A DNA stretch of 64,000 nt from Talinum fruticosum (lineage: Eukaryota > Streptophyta > Magnoliopsida > Caryophyllales > Talinaceae), in NCBI GenBank assembly GCA_021018815.1, contig JAITYX010000053.1, positions 1,550,001-1,614,000 of the forward strand. The letters are read 5' to 3'. Under the pieces are notes generated by a model, which ran no database searches, was not told the origin of the DNA, and saw nothing but the letters and a program-made list of their open reading frames with translations. A program made the translations under genes and the position numbers. Position 1 is the first letter of the stretch; each line of letters opens with the position of its first letter. Positions 10,500 through 22,449 of this stretch are shown here, in pieces.

Positions 10500-12071
10500 G
10501 AATAGAACCATGCTCAGCCTTCCCGAACTTCACAGTTCTCGAGTCCTTTTGAAAAGATTTGTGTAGGAATTAGATTCTTCCTCTTTGTTATAACTAAGTC
10601 CTTCTATCCTAAAGGAGACACATTGACAGCCTAAAAGCATGTTAAGATTTTTCCGACCTTGCGTAAATTTCAAAACAAGCTCTTGAGACTCATTGAGCTT
10701 TTGTTTCAGTATGCTCATTATCTCTTCCGAGTGACTCGGACTCAGTCTCATTAGCTTGATTACCTTTCTTGAGTTCTCTTAGAGTAAGTCTCAATTTTTC
10801 CAATTCGGTTTTCAAACCAATGCTCTCGAAGTAGGAGACTCAAGTTGTTCTTTGAATTAAGAAGAATCATAATTGGACTTTTCTTCCAAAGTGTAAATAT
10901 ATTTAGCTAAATCAACTTTGAAGAACTTGAGAAAGTATTCAATTACCTCCCGAGGACTTGTCTCCTCAGTGTCTAAGTTGTCAAAATCCGACTCGGATGC
11001 AGCTTCGAGTCCGTTAGTGCCATCGGACACTTTGAGTCGTCCGAGTCTTCATCTTCTTCGGACGAATCTTCATCACTCCATGTGGCCATCATAGCCTTCT
11101 TCTTCTTTCTGTCCCTCTTTCTTCTTAGACGGTCTTTAACTATGTGATCTTTGCTACCACATTCAAAACAACCTGAGTTCTTAGTTAAAGATAACTTTGA
11201 AGGGGAGGAGTGTTTACCTTTTCTGTCCTTCTTATCTTTCTTGTAGAACTCTTCCCTTGGCCTCTTCTCCCATTTCTTGTGCTTCATCATTCTTTTCAAG
11301 CCTCGAGCAATAAGTGCCATGGGTTCTTCTTCTGAATTTGAGGAACTTAGATTTTCTCCTTTGCTTTCGACGCTTTCGGTGCAATGTTCTTTTTGGTGCC
11401 GACCTCGGCATGCTCTTCTTCCGGATGGATTTCATGAGTAAGTAGCTTCCCCATCAGCTCGTCCGGTTTTACTTGAGAGAGGTTCCGAGCTTCCCTAATT
11501 GTTGTCACCTTGGGACCTCATCTTGTCTTTGGTACACTTCTTAGAATTTTTCTGCACATTTCTTCATGGGAGATCTTTCTACTTAGAGATTAGAAATTGT
11601 TTGTATTCTCGATGAAGTGTATAAACATCTAAGTGATGTTTTCTTCTGGCTCCATCTTGAACAACTCATATTTGTGAAGAAATTAACTTATCTTTGCTTG
11701 TCTCACTTGGCTTGTTCCTTCATATGTGTTGACAAGAGTGTCCCACACATAATTAGCGAGTGTCACAGGTCGACACTCTGTTGTACTCTTCCGAGCTAAT
11801 AGACCAAATGAGAATGTTCATCGCTTTGAAGTTATTTCGAACTTTTTTACTCTTCATTGGTGTATTCGAACTTCGCTTTAGGTGCAGGTATTGTATCTTC
11901 CATCTTCATTGGAATGTAATTGCCTTCTTGTATGATGTTCCAAACATCTTCATCGTTGTCCAACAGAAAGCACTCCATTAGCTTCTTCCAATGCACGAAA
12001 TTTGATCCTTTGAACTTAGATGGCCTCGTTGGAAGATCTTTTTCATCGAACTCTCCGTTGTTCTAAGCCAT
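10500..12071 (-). pseudogene. Copia gag with CCHC knuckle, copy M1
   Basis: Degenerate gag. The expected start is at 12071 (ATG GCT, immediately followed by a stop codon in this copy). The nucleocapsid part is clear at 10973-11320: Lys-rich sequence, then CFECGSKDHIVKD, then a Lys/Arg run and a Glu/Asp/Ser acidic tail. The last Cys of the C-X2-C-X4-H-X4-C knuckle is Arg here: TGT became CGT inside a CTG to CCG change, so the knuckle is broken as written. Downstream of the knuckle is the gag-pol linker leading to the protease. Confidence 0.75.
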
Positions 12072-12116
12072 TTGATCTTTAGACCTTTGGATTGTTAGAC
12101 CCTTTCTAAAAGGCTA

Positions 12117-12129
12117 GGCTTTGATGCCA
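12117..12129 (-). promoter_or_regulatory. Primer-binding site of M1
   Basis: Read on the minus strand, TGGCATCAAAGCC follows the 5' LTR after two bases. It matches the plant initiator-Met tRNA primer site TGGTATCAGAGC with a few changes. Confidence 0.75.
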
Positions 12130-12131
12130 AG

Positions 12132-13579
12132 TGAAGGTTTTCTCTTGGAGAGTCTTAGTCACCCTAGAGGGGGTGAATAGGGTGATGAGGAAATTTTAAC
12201 AAGCTTAGAGAATTTAAGCTTGAAAAGAATAAACAAGACAATTTAAGTTTAAATTGGACTCGGAAAAGTGTAAACTTAGATATACGTGGAAACCCTCCTA
12301 GGCTAGAAAACCACGGACAATGCTAGTCCAAGCACCAAGTCAAATCCACTATTGTGAATCGACAAAATACAAGCAGACCGACTCAACCAGAATTATTCCC
12401 TTAAACAATTCCTTACATAGTTTTCCTAATTGAGGTAACCTTTACGATTAGGGACAACTAAGCTGAGTTAACCCTTACAACTCAGTCAAGGGACCTTACT
12501 CGAAAGTAAGAAAAGTATGTAATCGATCACAAGACTTTACAACTCGGAAAGTATGAATTACAAGTCGGGAGTTGTAAATAGAAGATTGAATATGAAAACA
12601 ATGACTTTTGCTTAAGTAATGTGTTTCAACAATAATCCCAAAAATCTTCAAGTCTAAGAGGTGGCTTCTATTTATAGATGACCAAGCAGATTAGCCATTG
12701 TGACTCGATTTTTGAAAAAAGTCCTTCTTGACCATTGTAACGGTTCTTCCGAGTCGCTCGGAATATATCCGTTGGAATGTGAACATTGTGCAATGGCTCT
12801 TGGCTCCTAAAGATGCTCCAGTCAACTGGTAATGTCCGAAAAGTAAAGTGGACACCACCGTTGAGCTTAGCGTTGAAGTTTTCCAGCTTTGGAAACAGAC
12901 AACCCCGACACAGCGTCCGAGCCTTGTTACAAGTAGATAAGCCTTGTCTGCTGGTGATTGACAACTTGAAGCCGGTTACTTTTGTAATTCAAAAATGAGA
13001 TAACCTCCTTTAGATAACCTACGAAAGTAAACCACTTTGCTTCTCAAAGTATAAAATACTTTAGTCCAAGATTAGGCATAGATAATAATTTAATTAAGAT
13101 AATTAAGTGCAAAATTATCTCAGGCCTAGAAGAGTGGAATTTTCTAAGTCTAATACTCATTATACTCAAATTACATCAGAGTCAATCTTGAGAGAGATCA
13201 AGTTATAAGAGTGAAAACATCGGAGTATAAGGACTTGATCTCGGACAAATAATTCTCAAACAAACATATTGACTAAGCAAAATGAATTAACACTCGTAAT
13301 TCTCTTTACCTCGAAATATGCGGTTAGAACTCATATAAGGGGTGTAAGAGAGATTTTTGAACATGTGTTAAATCTGAATGATGTCCGAGTGACTCAAAAA
13401 CATCAATGTGAGAAGATAAACCAGAATGTAGTTTTTGAGTTAGTCGAATCGAATGAAAACTTATGGAAGAGTTTCTATAACACTCGGAATGACTTGTAAT
13501 CAAAACTTAGGAGGGATGAGGTTTGTACCTAAGTTTTTAGGTAGTACTCGAATGATGTAGATTTAGAGTCGAGTCTTCA
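12132..13579 (-). repeat. M1 5' LTR
   Basis: On the plus strand it starts TGAAGGTTTTCTC and ends GAGTCTTCA, about 1.45 kb. It has the palindrome CACCCTA...TAGGGTG near its start and a reversed TATA box TATTTATA at 12669-12676. Confidence 0.85.
12669..12676 (-). promoter_or_regulatory. TATA box of M1 5' LTR
   Basis: TATAAATA on the minus strand in the context CTATAAATAGAAGCC, identical in position and context to the TATA boxes in copies S and M2. Confidence 0.65.
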
Positions 13580-14501
13580 TATTCGGTTCCAGCAATGTGT
13601 TCAGCAATTTTCAAGTTTTGTAGAGTAGCTCTTTTATAAGCACCAAGGCGAGATTAACTATTGAGACTTGTTGCGGATAAGTAAGCCTCAATAGCCGTTG
13701 TAACGGCTAGTTTGACTCACTCATAAAAAGATCCATTGAGATGTGAACGTTGTGTAATGATCCTTGGCTCAAAAGATGGTCCAACCCTCTAGTGGTGATT
13801 GAAATCCGAGGTGGAAACAAACGTTAGATTTAAAGTTGATGTTTTCTAGTTTTGGAAACATACAACCCCGACATGGTGTCTCGAGCCATGTCCGTAAATA
13901 GGTGATTTCTATCCGCTAGTGTTTAACTACTAGAAACCGGCTGCTTTTGTATTTCAAAAGTAGATTAAGCTTGTTTAATCAACCTAGAAAAGCAAATCAA
14001 AGAGTTAGTCAAAGTATAAAAATACTTTAGTCCATAATTAGGCATAGATAATAATTAAATCAAAGTAATTAAGCACTTAATTATCTTCAACCTAAATATG
14101 GAATTTTCTGAGTCCGATGTTCATAGGTTCAAATTCCATCTTGAGTCAATCCTTAAAATGATCGAGTTAGAAAGAATAAGACATCCGAATTTATAAACTT
14201 GATCAAGTAAATAATTCTCAATAAATAAACTGACTTAGAAATTATAATTAAAGCTATAAATCATTTTCACTTAGAACACAAAGTCAATGCTTAGAATAAA
14301 AGTGTTAGAGAAATTATTTACTCATGCGATTGTTCCGAGTGGTGTCCGAGTGAGTTAGAAACACGGTTAAGCAATATTATGCATGAAGAATGGTTTCGAG
14401 TGGGTCGAACAAGATGAAAACTTAGATATGAGTTTCTATAAAGCTTAGAATGACTTAGAATCAAAACCTAAGAGAGATAGAGAGTTATACCTAAGTCTTC
14501 A
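13580..14501 (-). mobile_element. Truncated older Sirevirus LTR
   Basis: Colinear with the distal two thirds of the Sirevirus LTR (TTTATAAG region, AACGTTGTG, TTTTGGAAACA, CAACCCCGACA, AAAGTATAAAAATACTT) and ending CTAAGTCTTCA. It is more diverged than M1. The proximal part, with the palindrome, is missing; M1 begins exactly at its left edge. Confidence 0.75.
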
Positions 14502-14504
14502 CTT

Positions 14505-14960
14505 TTCGAAGGGTCATCTCGCCATGTAGGTAGCCTTTACCCTCCAACGAGTAAGGGAGTCTATGAAGGTTTCTCTACCTTCCTGTTTGATTAACTCTAA
14601 ATCCTGAAGAGTAACAGGTAGATCGAGTATTGTAAGAATATTGATATAGAAACTCCTTATAAAAATCTGTCTAGTTTTTGACCTTGCATGGGTCAACAAC
14701 ATTTACCATTTCATGACATCCTTATCAATTGTCCATGGAAAGATGACATAGTATGTATCTTCCTGTGCATTTTTAGAGTCATTTCTCCCATAAAATTCGA
14801 TACATGATGGTGGGAATTTTTTCTCTCGACCAAGAATTAAGAAATCTAGCTATGAATGGGAAACTAATCACACCTTAGTGTAAAGTTGAATGGACCCACC
14901 AAGATAATGATTTGACCTCCTCGAAAAAGGCACTTAATAGTTGAATTCTATAAGGTCCAA
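14505..14960 (-). pseudogene. Tat-type gypsy gag fragment
   Basis: The minus strand encodes RSKTRQIFIRSFYINIL then LPVTLQDLELIKQEGRETF. It is homologous to the plus-strand gag scrap at 24495-24683, which reads TLRDLELIKRGNDESFTDFL. This is the core of the retrotransposon gag domain of Tat/Ogre-lineage elements (family knowledge). It is cut on the left by the Sirevirus LTR and has no start codon. Confidence 0.65.
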
Positions 14961-15360
14961 AAGCATCTAAGTTCAAAGTTGCCTTAAACAATGCAAACAC
15001 TCGTAATGCAAATGCGATAAAGACTTATAATTTCAACTTAAAGCATTGGTGTGCTTATCATGATGATTTAATAAGAGTTTTGAAAGAGGTTTTCAAGAAG
15101 GGTTTGTTTGGCAATTTTAGGAATTACTTTATTTTCGAAATCAATGCTAAAAGACTCGGGATGCTTTTTTAGATAGAAATATTCAAAGGAAAAAAATTGT
15201 TGTTGCCGAGCTACTAAACCAGGTAGTCGAATTACCGGGTTAGGAGCTAAGCCCAACGAATAGCCTTAGGGCTCAAGCTGGCCCACCAAAGCCGTTGTCT
15301 AGTACCAGCCATTTTGCTAGACTACGAGGCGAGTCTCAACCGGATGGTTTTAGGTGGTCA
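14961..15360. other. Unassigned remnant between gag and LTR
   Basis: Probably decayed upstream gag and leader of the minus-strand Tat copy. I see no clear domain. A 62-codon minus frame at 15068-15256 is not recognisable. Confidence 0.35.
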
Positions 15361-17222
15361 CTCAATTTTCTTAACTTTTAACCAAATATACCAAAAAATC
15401 GAGATGAAATTTAAGAATTAAAAACAGTAAAAAGGGGAGTCATTATTCGAGTGTCGAAAATAAAATCTAACAAAACAAAACACTCACTTTCCTAATTTTG
15501 AATTTATCAAAGGGACAATCGAAACGGACAAAATTCAGAATTTAGAAAAAGTTCTCAAAAAGGACTCGATCGGTCTAAAATCAATTATCGGTTGTTTTGG
15601 GATAATGGTACGAAATGAAGAATAATGCTCCTCAACCCTCCCATAATTAAACATGTCGTCTCTCTTATTTTTATTAAGATAAATTTTAAAGTTGATGTTT
15701 GAAAGTTTATTTGGAAACTGGAGTGCGCTTCTTATTAGGATTATTTATTTTTAGAATCCGATTTCAAAGCAGTTTAAGTGAAAGTGTGACCGACAATTTT
15801 TATGATCCATTTCAAATTAGAAATTAATTTTAGAGAAGGTCTTGGGATGTTATTTCGAAGTTAAAGAAAATAGAAAATTAAGAAAATTACTTTTTACTCC
15901 AAAGCTTCCGGACCAAAAAGTAAAAAACAAATTAGACCGAGAGTTATGCATGGTTATTAGCCGAGCACCGGCGAGAGCTAGCACTGACTCGATAACCGAC
16001 GCCGACTACAAGGCCATGATTGTAGAATTAATCTCGATGCTATAGCTTCGACTGTTAAAAAATAACCTAAATTTTTCCATTTTCAACTCTGAAATGTAGA
16101 GAAGCAAATGGGAAGAGATAAAAGAAAAATAAAGGAGTCGCGAGTCGGTTTTAGGATTAAAAACTAACAAAAAGTAAAGAAAGTACTTTTCCAATCTTAA
16201 TATGGAAAAAATAAGTTTGAAAGACGTTTTAAAAAAGACTCCATTAGTTTTAAACCGAGAATCTAGTGTTCGGTGGTGAAGGTACGAAATGAAGAGGGAT
16301 GCTCTCCATTCCGCCCGTCAACGAGACGATCTTTACTAATCAAAATTGTGAGTTTAAAAATTGAGTTTAATTGTCAAGCAATCACCATGCGATAAGCAAA
16401 AAATTTAAGCAAACAAAACATTCTAGAAAAGAAATAAACATGCAAATAATAAAGTATAAAGTAGTAAAAAGAGTAGTAAAGAACGCGAAAAGAAAATTAG
16501 AAGTTATAGCAGGCGGGAAGGAATTAAAGGCGATTACATCGTTAAAACCACAATACATAAAGCAATAAATAACTAAAATTAAATAAAGTACAAAAACCAA
16601 GTCTAGGATGGTGGAAGTGTGCCGTCAAGTTGACCCACCTGCTAGCTTGAATCTTGATGTTACTTCGCCTGAATGACGGTAAGGCTATGGCAAGCAAAAG
16701 AGGTAAAAGAAGGCCTTTTAGTGAGAGGTTTAGAAAGGGAGTTTTGGAATGTTTGTGAAAAGAGTAGAATGGAGAGAAGAGAAAGTGAGAGAATTTATTA
16801 TCTTGGAGGGATTTTCCAGCTCCTCACGGTGCATCAAGGTGTGTCAAATGGGGGGAGGCCCTTTATTTTACATGAAAAGCTTAGGGTTTAGGAAACCCTA
16901 GACCTAGCTTTAAAAGTCGTCGGCCAAAGAGATAAGCCGACTGAAAATCCCAAAAATGGATAGAGGAGATCCCGGGAAGCTGAATCGATGAAATGACTTC
17001 GTCCGTAAAGTCCCGGAACCGCAGCGTCGATTTAAACGACGTCGTACATGCGTTGCTTGGCCGCTGAGTGTAAAGTAAAATGTTGCGTTTTGCGTGGTCC
17101 AAGTAACACAACCCTAATTTTGGGGAACTTTCTATTTTGAAACTTTTTATTTTTGGAAGTTTTTATTTTTGGACGATTTTTATTTTTGGAAAGTTTTATT
17201 TTTGGTGCGGGTTGGCTAAAAT
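15361..17222 (-). mobile_element. Tat-type gypsy LTR, antisense, truncated
   Basis: Colinear with the antisense LTR at 48583-50326. Shared landmarks are CTCTTATTTTTATTAAGAT, the TTTATTTTTAGAAT stretch, GGTACGAAATGAAGA with ATGCTC, TTGACCCACCTGCTAGCTTG, a GAGAGAAGAGAAAGTGAGAG block and the GGAAGTTTTTATTTTTGGA repeats. The outer end carrying TGTCTACA is missing; similarity stops near 17222 at GGGTTGGCTAA. The segment 15380-15640 partly duplicates 16130-16330, so the LTR has internal rearrangement. Confidence 0.7.
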
Positions 17223-18124
17223 TTTCTGCACTAACAGTTTTGTTAGTTGATAATCAAATGTGAATAGTTATAAGTGTTACTCGAAAATGATCTATAGCCA
17301 GATCATGTTTCAACCGTGTTGCCTTGACTTGGCCATAGAATGGTCTTGAAGGCTTGAGTGCTCGTTAGGCTTGAAGCTCAATTGGTTGTCCGAACCTCAA
17401 ACACCATTCGTCTCGAAGCTCGATGGGTTGTCGGAACCTTTACCCCTATTGGGCCTAAAGCTCGATCGGGGTTGTCCGAACCATGACCGCTATTAGGCTT
17501 GAAGCTCGACTAGGATATCCGAACCTAGACCACCGTTACATCCGAAACTCGACTGGTTGTCGACCTTGATCGCCATTGGGCCTGAATCTCGATGTCTATT
17601 CACTTTTGTCTAAATAGGGACGGATACTTGCCTTGTTTGAACTTCAAACAGGTTATGTACCTTATTCTAGCTTTGAGCTTTTTAAATTTGTGTGCTAATA
17701 CCTCCTTCATTTGCATGGTAGACGATTTGTGTCTCCTCCCGAGTATTCTTGGAGTTGTTTTCGTCGTATGATCCTTTCGATCATGAACCCCCATGTTCTT
17801 CTTGGGTGCTTGCGTCTAACTTCTTCTTGAATGTCGGAGAGTCGACTAGCTTTGATAGGAGATTCCCTTTGAAGGTAGCGATGCTCGGTGACCTTCTTGA
17901 TGCTAACTTGATGGATGATGGTTAAATAATTTTTGTAGAGTACTTTGTTATTAATTTGTAAGGATTTTGACTCATGCAAAGGAGATGAATGCAAGACTAT
18001 TCTAAGAACAAATTCATTCTTTTATTAAAATGATGAAAAAATTTTCAAAAAGACAGATAAAATTGTACTTAGCCCCCACTCCTTAAAGTGCAGCCTAACA
18101 AAAAAGGGTCGCTTGAATTGTAAT
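17223..18124 (+). other. Noncoding Tat-associated stretch
   Basis: No convincing gene. It contains the minisatellite at 17345-17600 and ends with a purine-rich stretch (AACAAAAAAGGGTCGC, near 18099-18114) shortly before the LTR start at 18125. It may be the 3' noncoding part of an otherwise deleted Tat element; the short minus-strand frames in it show no recognisable domain. Confidence 0.4.
17345..17600 (+). repeat. Minisatellite, about 42-45 bp units
   Basis: Five to six imperfect copies of GCTTGAAGCTCGAT.GGTTGTCCGAACC followed by a CACCATTG-like spacer, at roughly 17350, 17400, 17445, 17490, 17535 and 17580. Confidence 0.8.
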
Positions 18125-18646
18125 TGTAGACACCTAAAAAGTGTCATGCCTTTTCTATTTTATTTATTTGTTGGCCCAATGATGAGATTCCGAGTCCTAT
18201 CTCGTGGATTTGGATCACGGACTTAATTTGATTGGTGCGACGGAAGCCAATAAAGCGCAAAGAACCCCTAGCACCACATGAATAGCCTTTTGCCTTGGGC
18301 CGATCCTAAACCCCTTTTTCTTTTGAATGGTCCAAGCTACCAGAGACAACAGAGTCCAGTGCCAAGTCTCGGGAAATTCCAGGCTTAGAATGCTGCATTT
18401 CACTTTTGTCCAATTAGACATGGAGTCGAAGACTTGAAGACGACGTTAGACGTTGCATTTCATGATCACGAGCATCAAAGTGCTGCATTTTGGCTCCAAG
18501 AAAGTCCACCCAAGACTAGGAGCACACAATTCCTCAAAAAGACATAGCATGGCCAGCACCCATTACTACTCATTTCGGCTCAAAATGTTGTGTTTTGGCT
18601 CGAAGACTCCTGGGTAGCACAGAATGGCACAAAACCCTAGGTATTT

Positions 18647-21172
18647 TGTAATACCCGTAATTTTTACAAAAGCAGTTCTAAAGCATAAAATTATTGAGTA
18701 TTATTACGTGAATCTAGGGGGTGAGTGACTAATTTTAATTACAGACCGGACGGATTACTTTAGTATCCCTTTTGAGGCTACTTGTCGAATAAATTAAATC
18801 AAAGAAATTGCCTCCTTTTTTATCGAGCTGAACCTTTGTGCGGTTAGGCACTATCATAATCAATGCATCAAAATAAGTTAGGAGATAGAAACATAAGAGG
18901 ACAGGAAAAGGGAAAGGCATAGACTTGTTTTTCGTAGAGGAAGGGATAAAGGAGTCATTTGAGGGTCCAATAGAAAGGGGAGGTATTTTTGTCCGCAGTG
19001 AAGAGAGAGGATGCAAAAATAAAAGAAAAAGAAGGACCGAGAGGAGGGGGACTCGGGGAAAGCAAAGGAAGAAGAATCAGAACGAGAGGAGGAAGAATGA
19101 GGGAGCACCAAATGGGAGCGAGAGAGAGAGAGAGGAGGCGAGCGTGCGAGGGCCAAGGAGAACAAGGGGGACCGGCGACCACCGTAGAACCGATGGCGGC
19201 AGCCAATGACCTGAATGAAGGGAAGAGAATGAGAGACTAGGACATAGCGAGGGTGAAGGAAGGACCCCGGAATAGAGACAGACGCGAGAGGGCCCGAGAG
19301 GCTAGAACTGGGAAAAGCAGCGGCGACAAGGGTGAAGGGCTTGCGGCGAACGCGCGAGGACCCGACCGAGAGATAGTTGAGACCAAAACGGCGAACCGGA
19401 AATAGGGAAGCGAGAGACCAAGAGAGACCGAACGAGAATCAGCGGAAAGAGGGACCGAGACCAGAAAGGCAAAAGTAAGGAAGCCCAAGACCCACCCCAA
19501 AACCCGAGAATTCGAGGTGGGTAGTCTTATACTCTAAACTATTAGTAATTTCAAAACCCAAATGAGTTTTGTTGTGATTATTGAATATTTATGTGATAGA
19601 ATGAAGTTAGGAAGTGGTTAGGACTGAATTAGGTGATGAGAAAATTGAATTGAACTATTATATCCGAATCGAAACTTAAAGGAGCTTAGTAGTTGGTTAG
19701 GGTTGAGTTGAGATGCTGAAAGTTTAAAAGGAGTTAGTTTGTGTATGTATAAAGAGTATTGTGAAGATCTTAAATAGCACTTAAGGATGAAGAAGTGGTG
19801 CATTGGGTATAAATGGTGAATTGATGCATTAGTTAAACCGTATTGGGGAACGACGATTTGAGTATAAAGGAGAGGCGTGCCTTCATCTTGATTAACACAC
19901 AATTGAAGTAAAGAAATGGTGAGTCTGGGAATTGTAAGGATAAATTGAGTTTAGAATATATCTAAGTCCTTGAGATTAAATCTAGTTTGAAGATAAGCAT
20001 AGGGGGACTTAAGTGCTAAAGTGAGATTAAGAGTCATATGGTTGAGTGTGGGCAAAAGAAGTTGATTTATAAAGTAGAGACATAAAATGAGGAATTGAGG
20101 TAAAGACAAGGAATTATGAGAAGTTGAGACGTTTAAATTATGTGGTATCTACTTGTGGTTATTGTGGCTAAGAAAAAGGAATTAATCTTACTAAATGGGA
20201 GAATTGAGAAAGGTTTAGTTGGAGAGGAGCCGAGAATGACTATCTCGTGTTGAATTGTGGCTATCTCAGTGCAAGTGATTATGTTAAACATTGTTCAAAA
20301 GTTGGTTTTGAAAGAAGTTCTATGTTTTACGCAAAATGATACTTGAATGTGACTTGTGTGATATATGCTTTTAAAACGTGAAAACGTACTTTTAAGAAGT
20401 GAAATTGATTTGAGAATGTTGTTTGAAACAATCTTGATGAGTGAACATGTTAAAGAAACTATCGTGAATCGACTTTACCCGGATCGTTTAGCACAAGGAA
20501 GGATTCTAGCTAGGGGTGACTGGCTAGAGGTCCCGTGTAGCAAGACGCCCGATTGGAATTTTCCTAGATAGGTCCCGGGGCCTTTTATTTGGGGTGTAGC
20601 CCTAGAGAAACCAAAGAAATAAGAGAAACTATGAGAAATTGCAAAGTGCTACTTCGAGTCCACAACCTCGGGAAGTGATTCACCAAAAGAAATTCATTTA
20701 AATGATTCATGAAAAGTGATTTAGTAGAAATGATTCATTTTCGATTGAAAGCCTTTGGAAGAAAGTGTAGGTGGTTGCCCCACCTTATTTAAAGTTGATT
20801 CAGTCCCAAAAGAATTGTTCATGAATGTGCAATGGTGCTTTTAAAGGATTGAAGAGTTATGATCTTTATGTTGCAAGAAATTTCATTGAAAGTATATAGG
20901 TTTGTATTATGTTATTATGTTTTCACCGATTTCATTATTATGAGTAGTATGTGTAAAGAATTTCCATTTTAAGGGTGTAAGACTTCCGGTGAGCTCGTGG
21001 TTTATTGCTCACCCCCACAAATTCCCCCTTCCCTCCCAAGTGTTGCAGGTATCCTTTTGGGAGGTATGATCTACACTTAGCATAATTCGGACTCTTGCTT
21101 CGGATGACTTCGATATTGGCTCGATTTTTTCTACTTAGCTTCGGATGACTGGTTGAGAACAACCCTATGTCA
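18647..21172 (+). mobile_element. Second gypsy-type LTR nested in Tat LTR
   Basis: It begins TGTAATACCCG. A purine-rich block (18960-19490) is followed by GAATTCGAGGTGGGTAGTC, which parallels GAATTTAAGGTGAGTAATC in the solo LTR at 1922-5052; a GTGAGCTCGTGG...GCTCACCCCC motif lies near 20990. I place the end at TATGTCA (21172), because TTTTT follows and TATTT precedes the start (4 of 5 bases match as a target duplication) and the Tat LTR sequence resumes. No coding domain or second end is seen, so a solo LTR is likely. The right boundary is the weak point. Confidence 0.55.
18960..19490 (+). repeat. Purine-rich tract in second gypsy LTR
   Basis: More than 500 bases dominated by G and A on the plus strand (GAGAGAGAGAGAGAGGAGGCG, AAAGAAAAAGAAGGACCG). 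It occupies the same relative place as the tract at 2060-2800. The several overlapping open frames here are by-products of this composition. Confidence 0.6.
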
Positions 21173-21193
21173 TTTTTGACCTAGGTCTCTCCC

Positions 21194-21201
21194 TATAAAT
21201 A
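21194..21201 (+). promoter_or_regulatory. TATA box of Tat 5' LTR
   Basis: TATAAATA in the context CTCCCTATAAATAAAGAGCTG, the expected core promoter of this LTR. Confidence 0.6.
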
Positions 21202-22433
21202 AAGAGCTGGGGCTCTCATTCCAGCATGGCTTTTGTTCTTAGCGCTATGCTACCGAATCTTAACCACAAATAACATTTCTCCCTAAACACTATGCCGCTG
21301 AATCCTTGCTAAGAGCTAATGAATATTAACTTATTCCGATCTCTTGGTATTCTTCCAACTAATCTTTCCTACGCTTCATAAACTTACCTTCACGAAAATC
21401 ATAAAAAGCCTTTAGAAATTCACCACCATCACATCACTAGATCCAAATTCAAGATCCGGATCAGCGAGTGGGACGACCCGAGGACGCCGGTTTATCCTTC
21501 GAAACAGCTTTACTTATTTATTTTATTTATCACTTTTCTTATTGTAAAGAAAATTATATCGCTTTTAATTCATCCCCGCCTGATCAAATCATTTTAGTTT
21601 CTCATTTTCTTTTCTTTTTTCACTTTTCTTTTCGTTCATTATTATTTTCTTTAACGCTTTCCTTTTATTTTCTTTTTATCGTTTTCATTTATTTTCTAGT
21701 TGCTTTAATTCAGTATCGCATGCTTGAGTGCTTGGTGTTTGATATATTATTTTAATTCAGTACTCGAACTAGTAGTAGCTATCTTCGGATGGGCGGAACG
21801 GAAGGGTTTATCCGTACGTTTCGTACCCTCGCCCCGAATCTAATTCTCGGTTTAAAGAACGATTGATTCACTTTTTAGCCTTTTCAGTCTTAGTTTTCCC
21901 ATACTAAGATTGGAACAAGCAAATTTTACTTTTGTTTTGGTTAGTTTTTGTTTCCTAGAAACCGATCGGCGACTCCCTTTGATTGATTTCTTTTAGATCC
22001 GCTTCCCAACTATTTTCCGACTCAATAATAGAAAAACAAGTTCTGGACCTATGAAGCCGGGCCGAGGCCGACGCTGATTGTTTCAGCCTTGGGCAGCCGG
22101 CGCCGGCCATCACTGGGTTTAAGCTGCCGCCTGTACGTAGCGGTCGGTATGCGGGGCTCGGGTGACCTAGAGCCTCACGACGAAATAAAAACCCTAGCTT
22201 TCTTTGTTTTTCGGTTAATAAATAATATCCCATGACTTCGAAAAATAATTTCTAAAATAAAATAATTAATAAAACCGTCAATCAATTTGATTTAATTCAT
22301 CATTAACTTAATTTAATAAAATTCAGAAATCTTAATAAAAGCTTCATCCTCACATTTCAAAACCATCTTCAAAACCCTAAATCATTCTTTAAAATTTCTA
22401 AAACCCGACATTCGTGGGAAGCTCACTCGGCCC

Positions 22434-22449
22434 CGCCGACTCCATTGGA
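22434..22449 (+). promoter_or_regulatory. Primer-binding site of plus-strand Tat element
   Basis: CGCCGACTCCATTGGA followed by a stretch ending CACTTATTAAGAGGG. The minus-strand Tat copy has TGGTGACTCCACCTGGGGA at the same place (48563-48581), the TGGCGACTCC type known from Tat/Ogre elements. Confidence 0.65.

Larger units (their letters stand above)
848..13579 (-). mobile_element. Sirevirus-type Ty1-copia element, copy M1
   Basis: Minus-strand copia element. Read on the minus strand the order is 5' LTR (13579-12132), primer-binding site (12129-12117), gag, protease and integrase zinc region, reverse transcriptase/RNase H, extra 3' ORF, purine tract CAAAAGGGGAGAT (near 5507-5519) and 3' LTR (5506-848, interrupted). 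The Sirevirus assignment is family knowledge: copia gene order, initiator-Met primer site, long LTRs with a conserved CACCCTA...TAGGGTG palindrome, and an ORF after pol. No target-site duplication is visible (CTACT on the left, TATTC on the right), so the ends may have recombined or decayed. All genes carry frameshifts and stops and the integrase core is deleted, so the copy cannot be autonomous. Confidence 0.85.
18125..22433 (+). repeat. Tat-type gypsy 5' LTR, split
   Basis: It starts TGTAGACACCTAAAAAGTGT and, after removal of the insert at 18647-21172, continues with a TATA box (TATAAATA, 21194-21201) and the T-rich TTTATTTTATTTATC and TTTTCACTTTTC blocks. It ends before CGCCGACTCC, the Tat-type primer-binding site. 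The same landmarks appear in reverse at 48583-50326. The 3' terminus is not a clean CA, so the end is placed from the primer site. Confidence 0.7.

Noticed and set aside
12117..12129. tRNA gene at the TGGTATC strings
   Set aside because: Only the short tRNA-complementary primer site is present beside an LTR; no cloverleaf can be formed.
18878..19500. Several overlapping frames of 80-95 codons on both strands
   Set aside because: Produced by the purine-rich composition of the LTR; mutually overlapping and without motifs.
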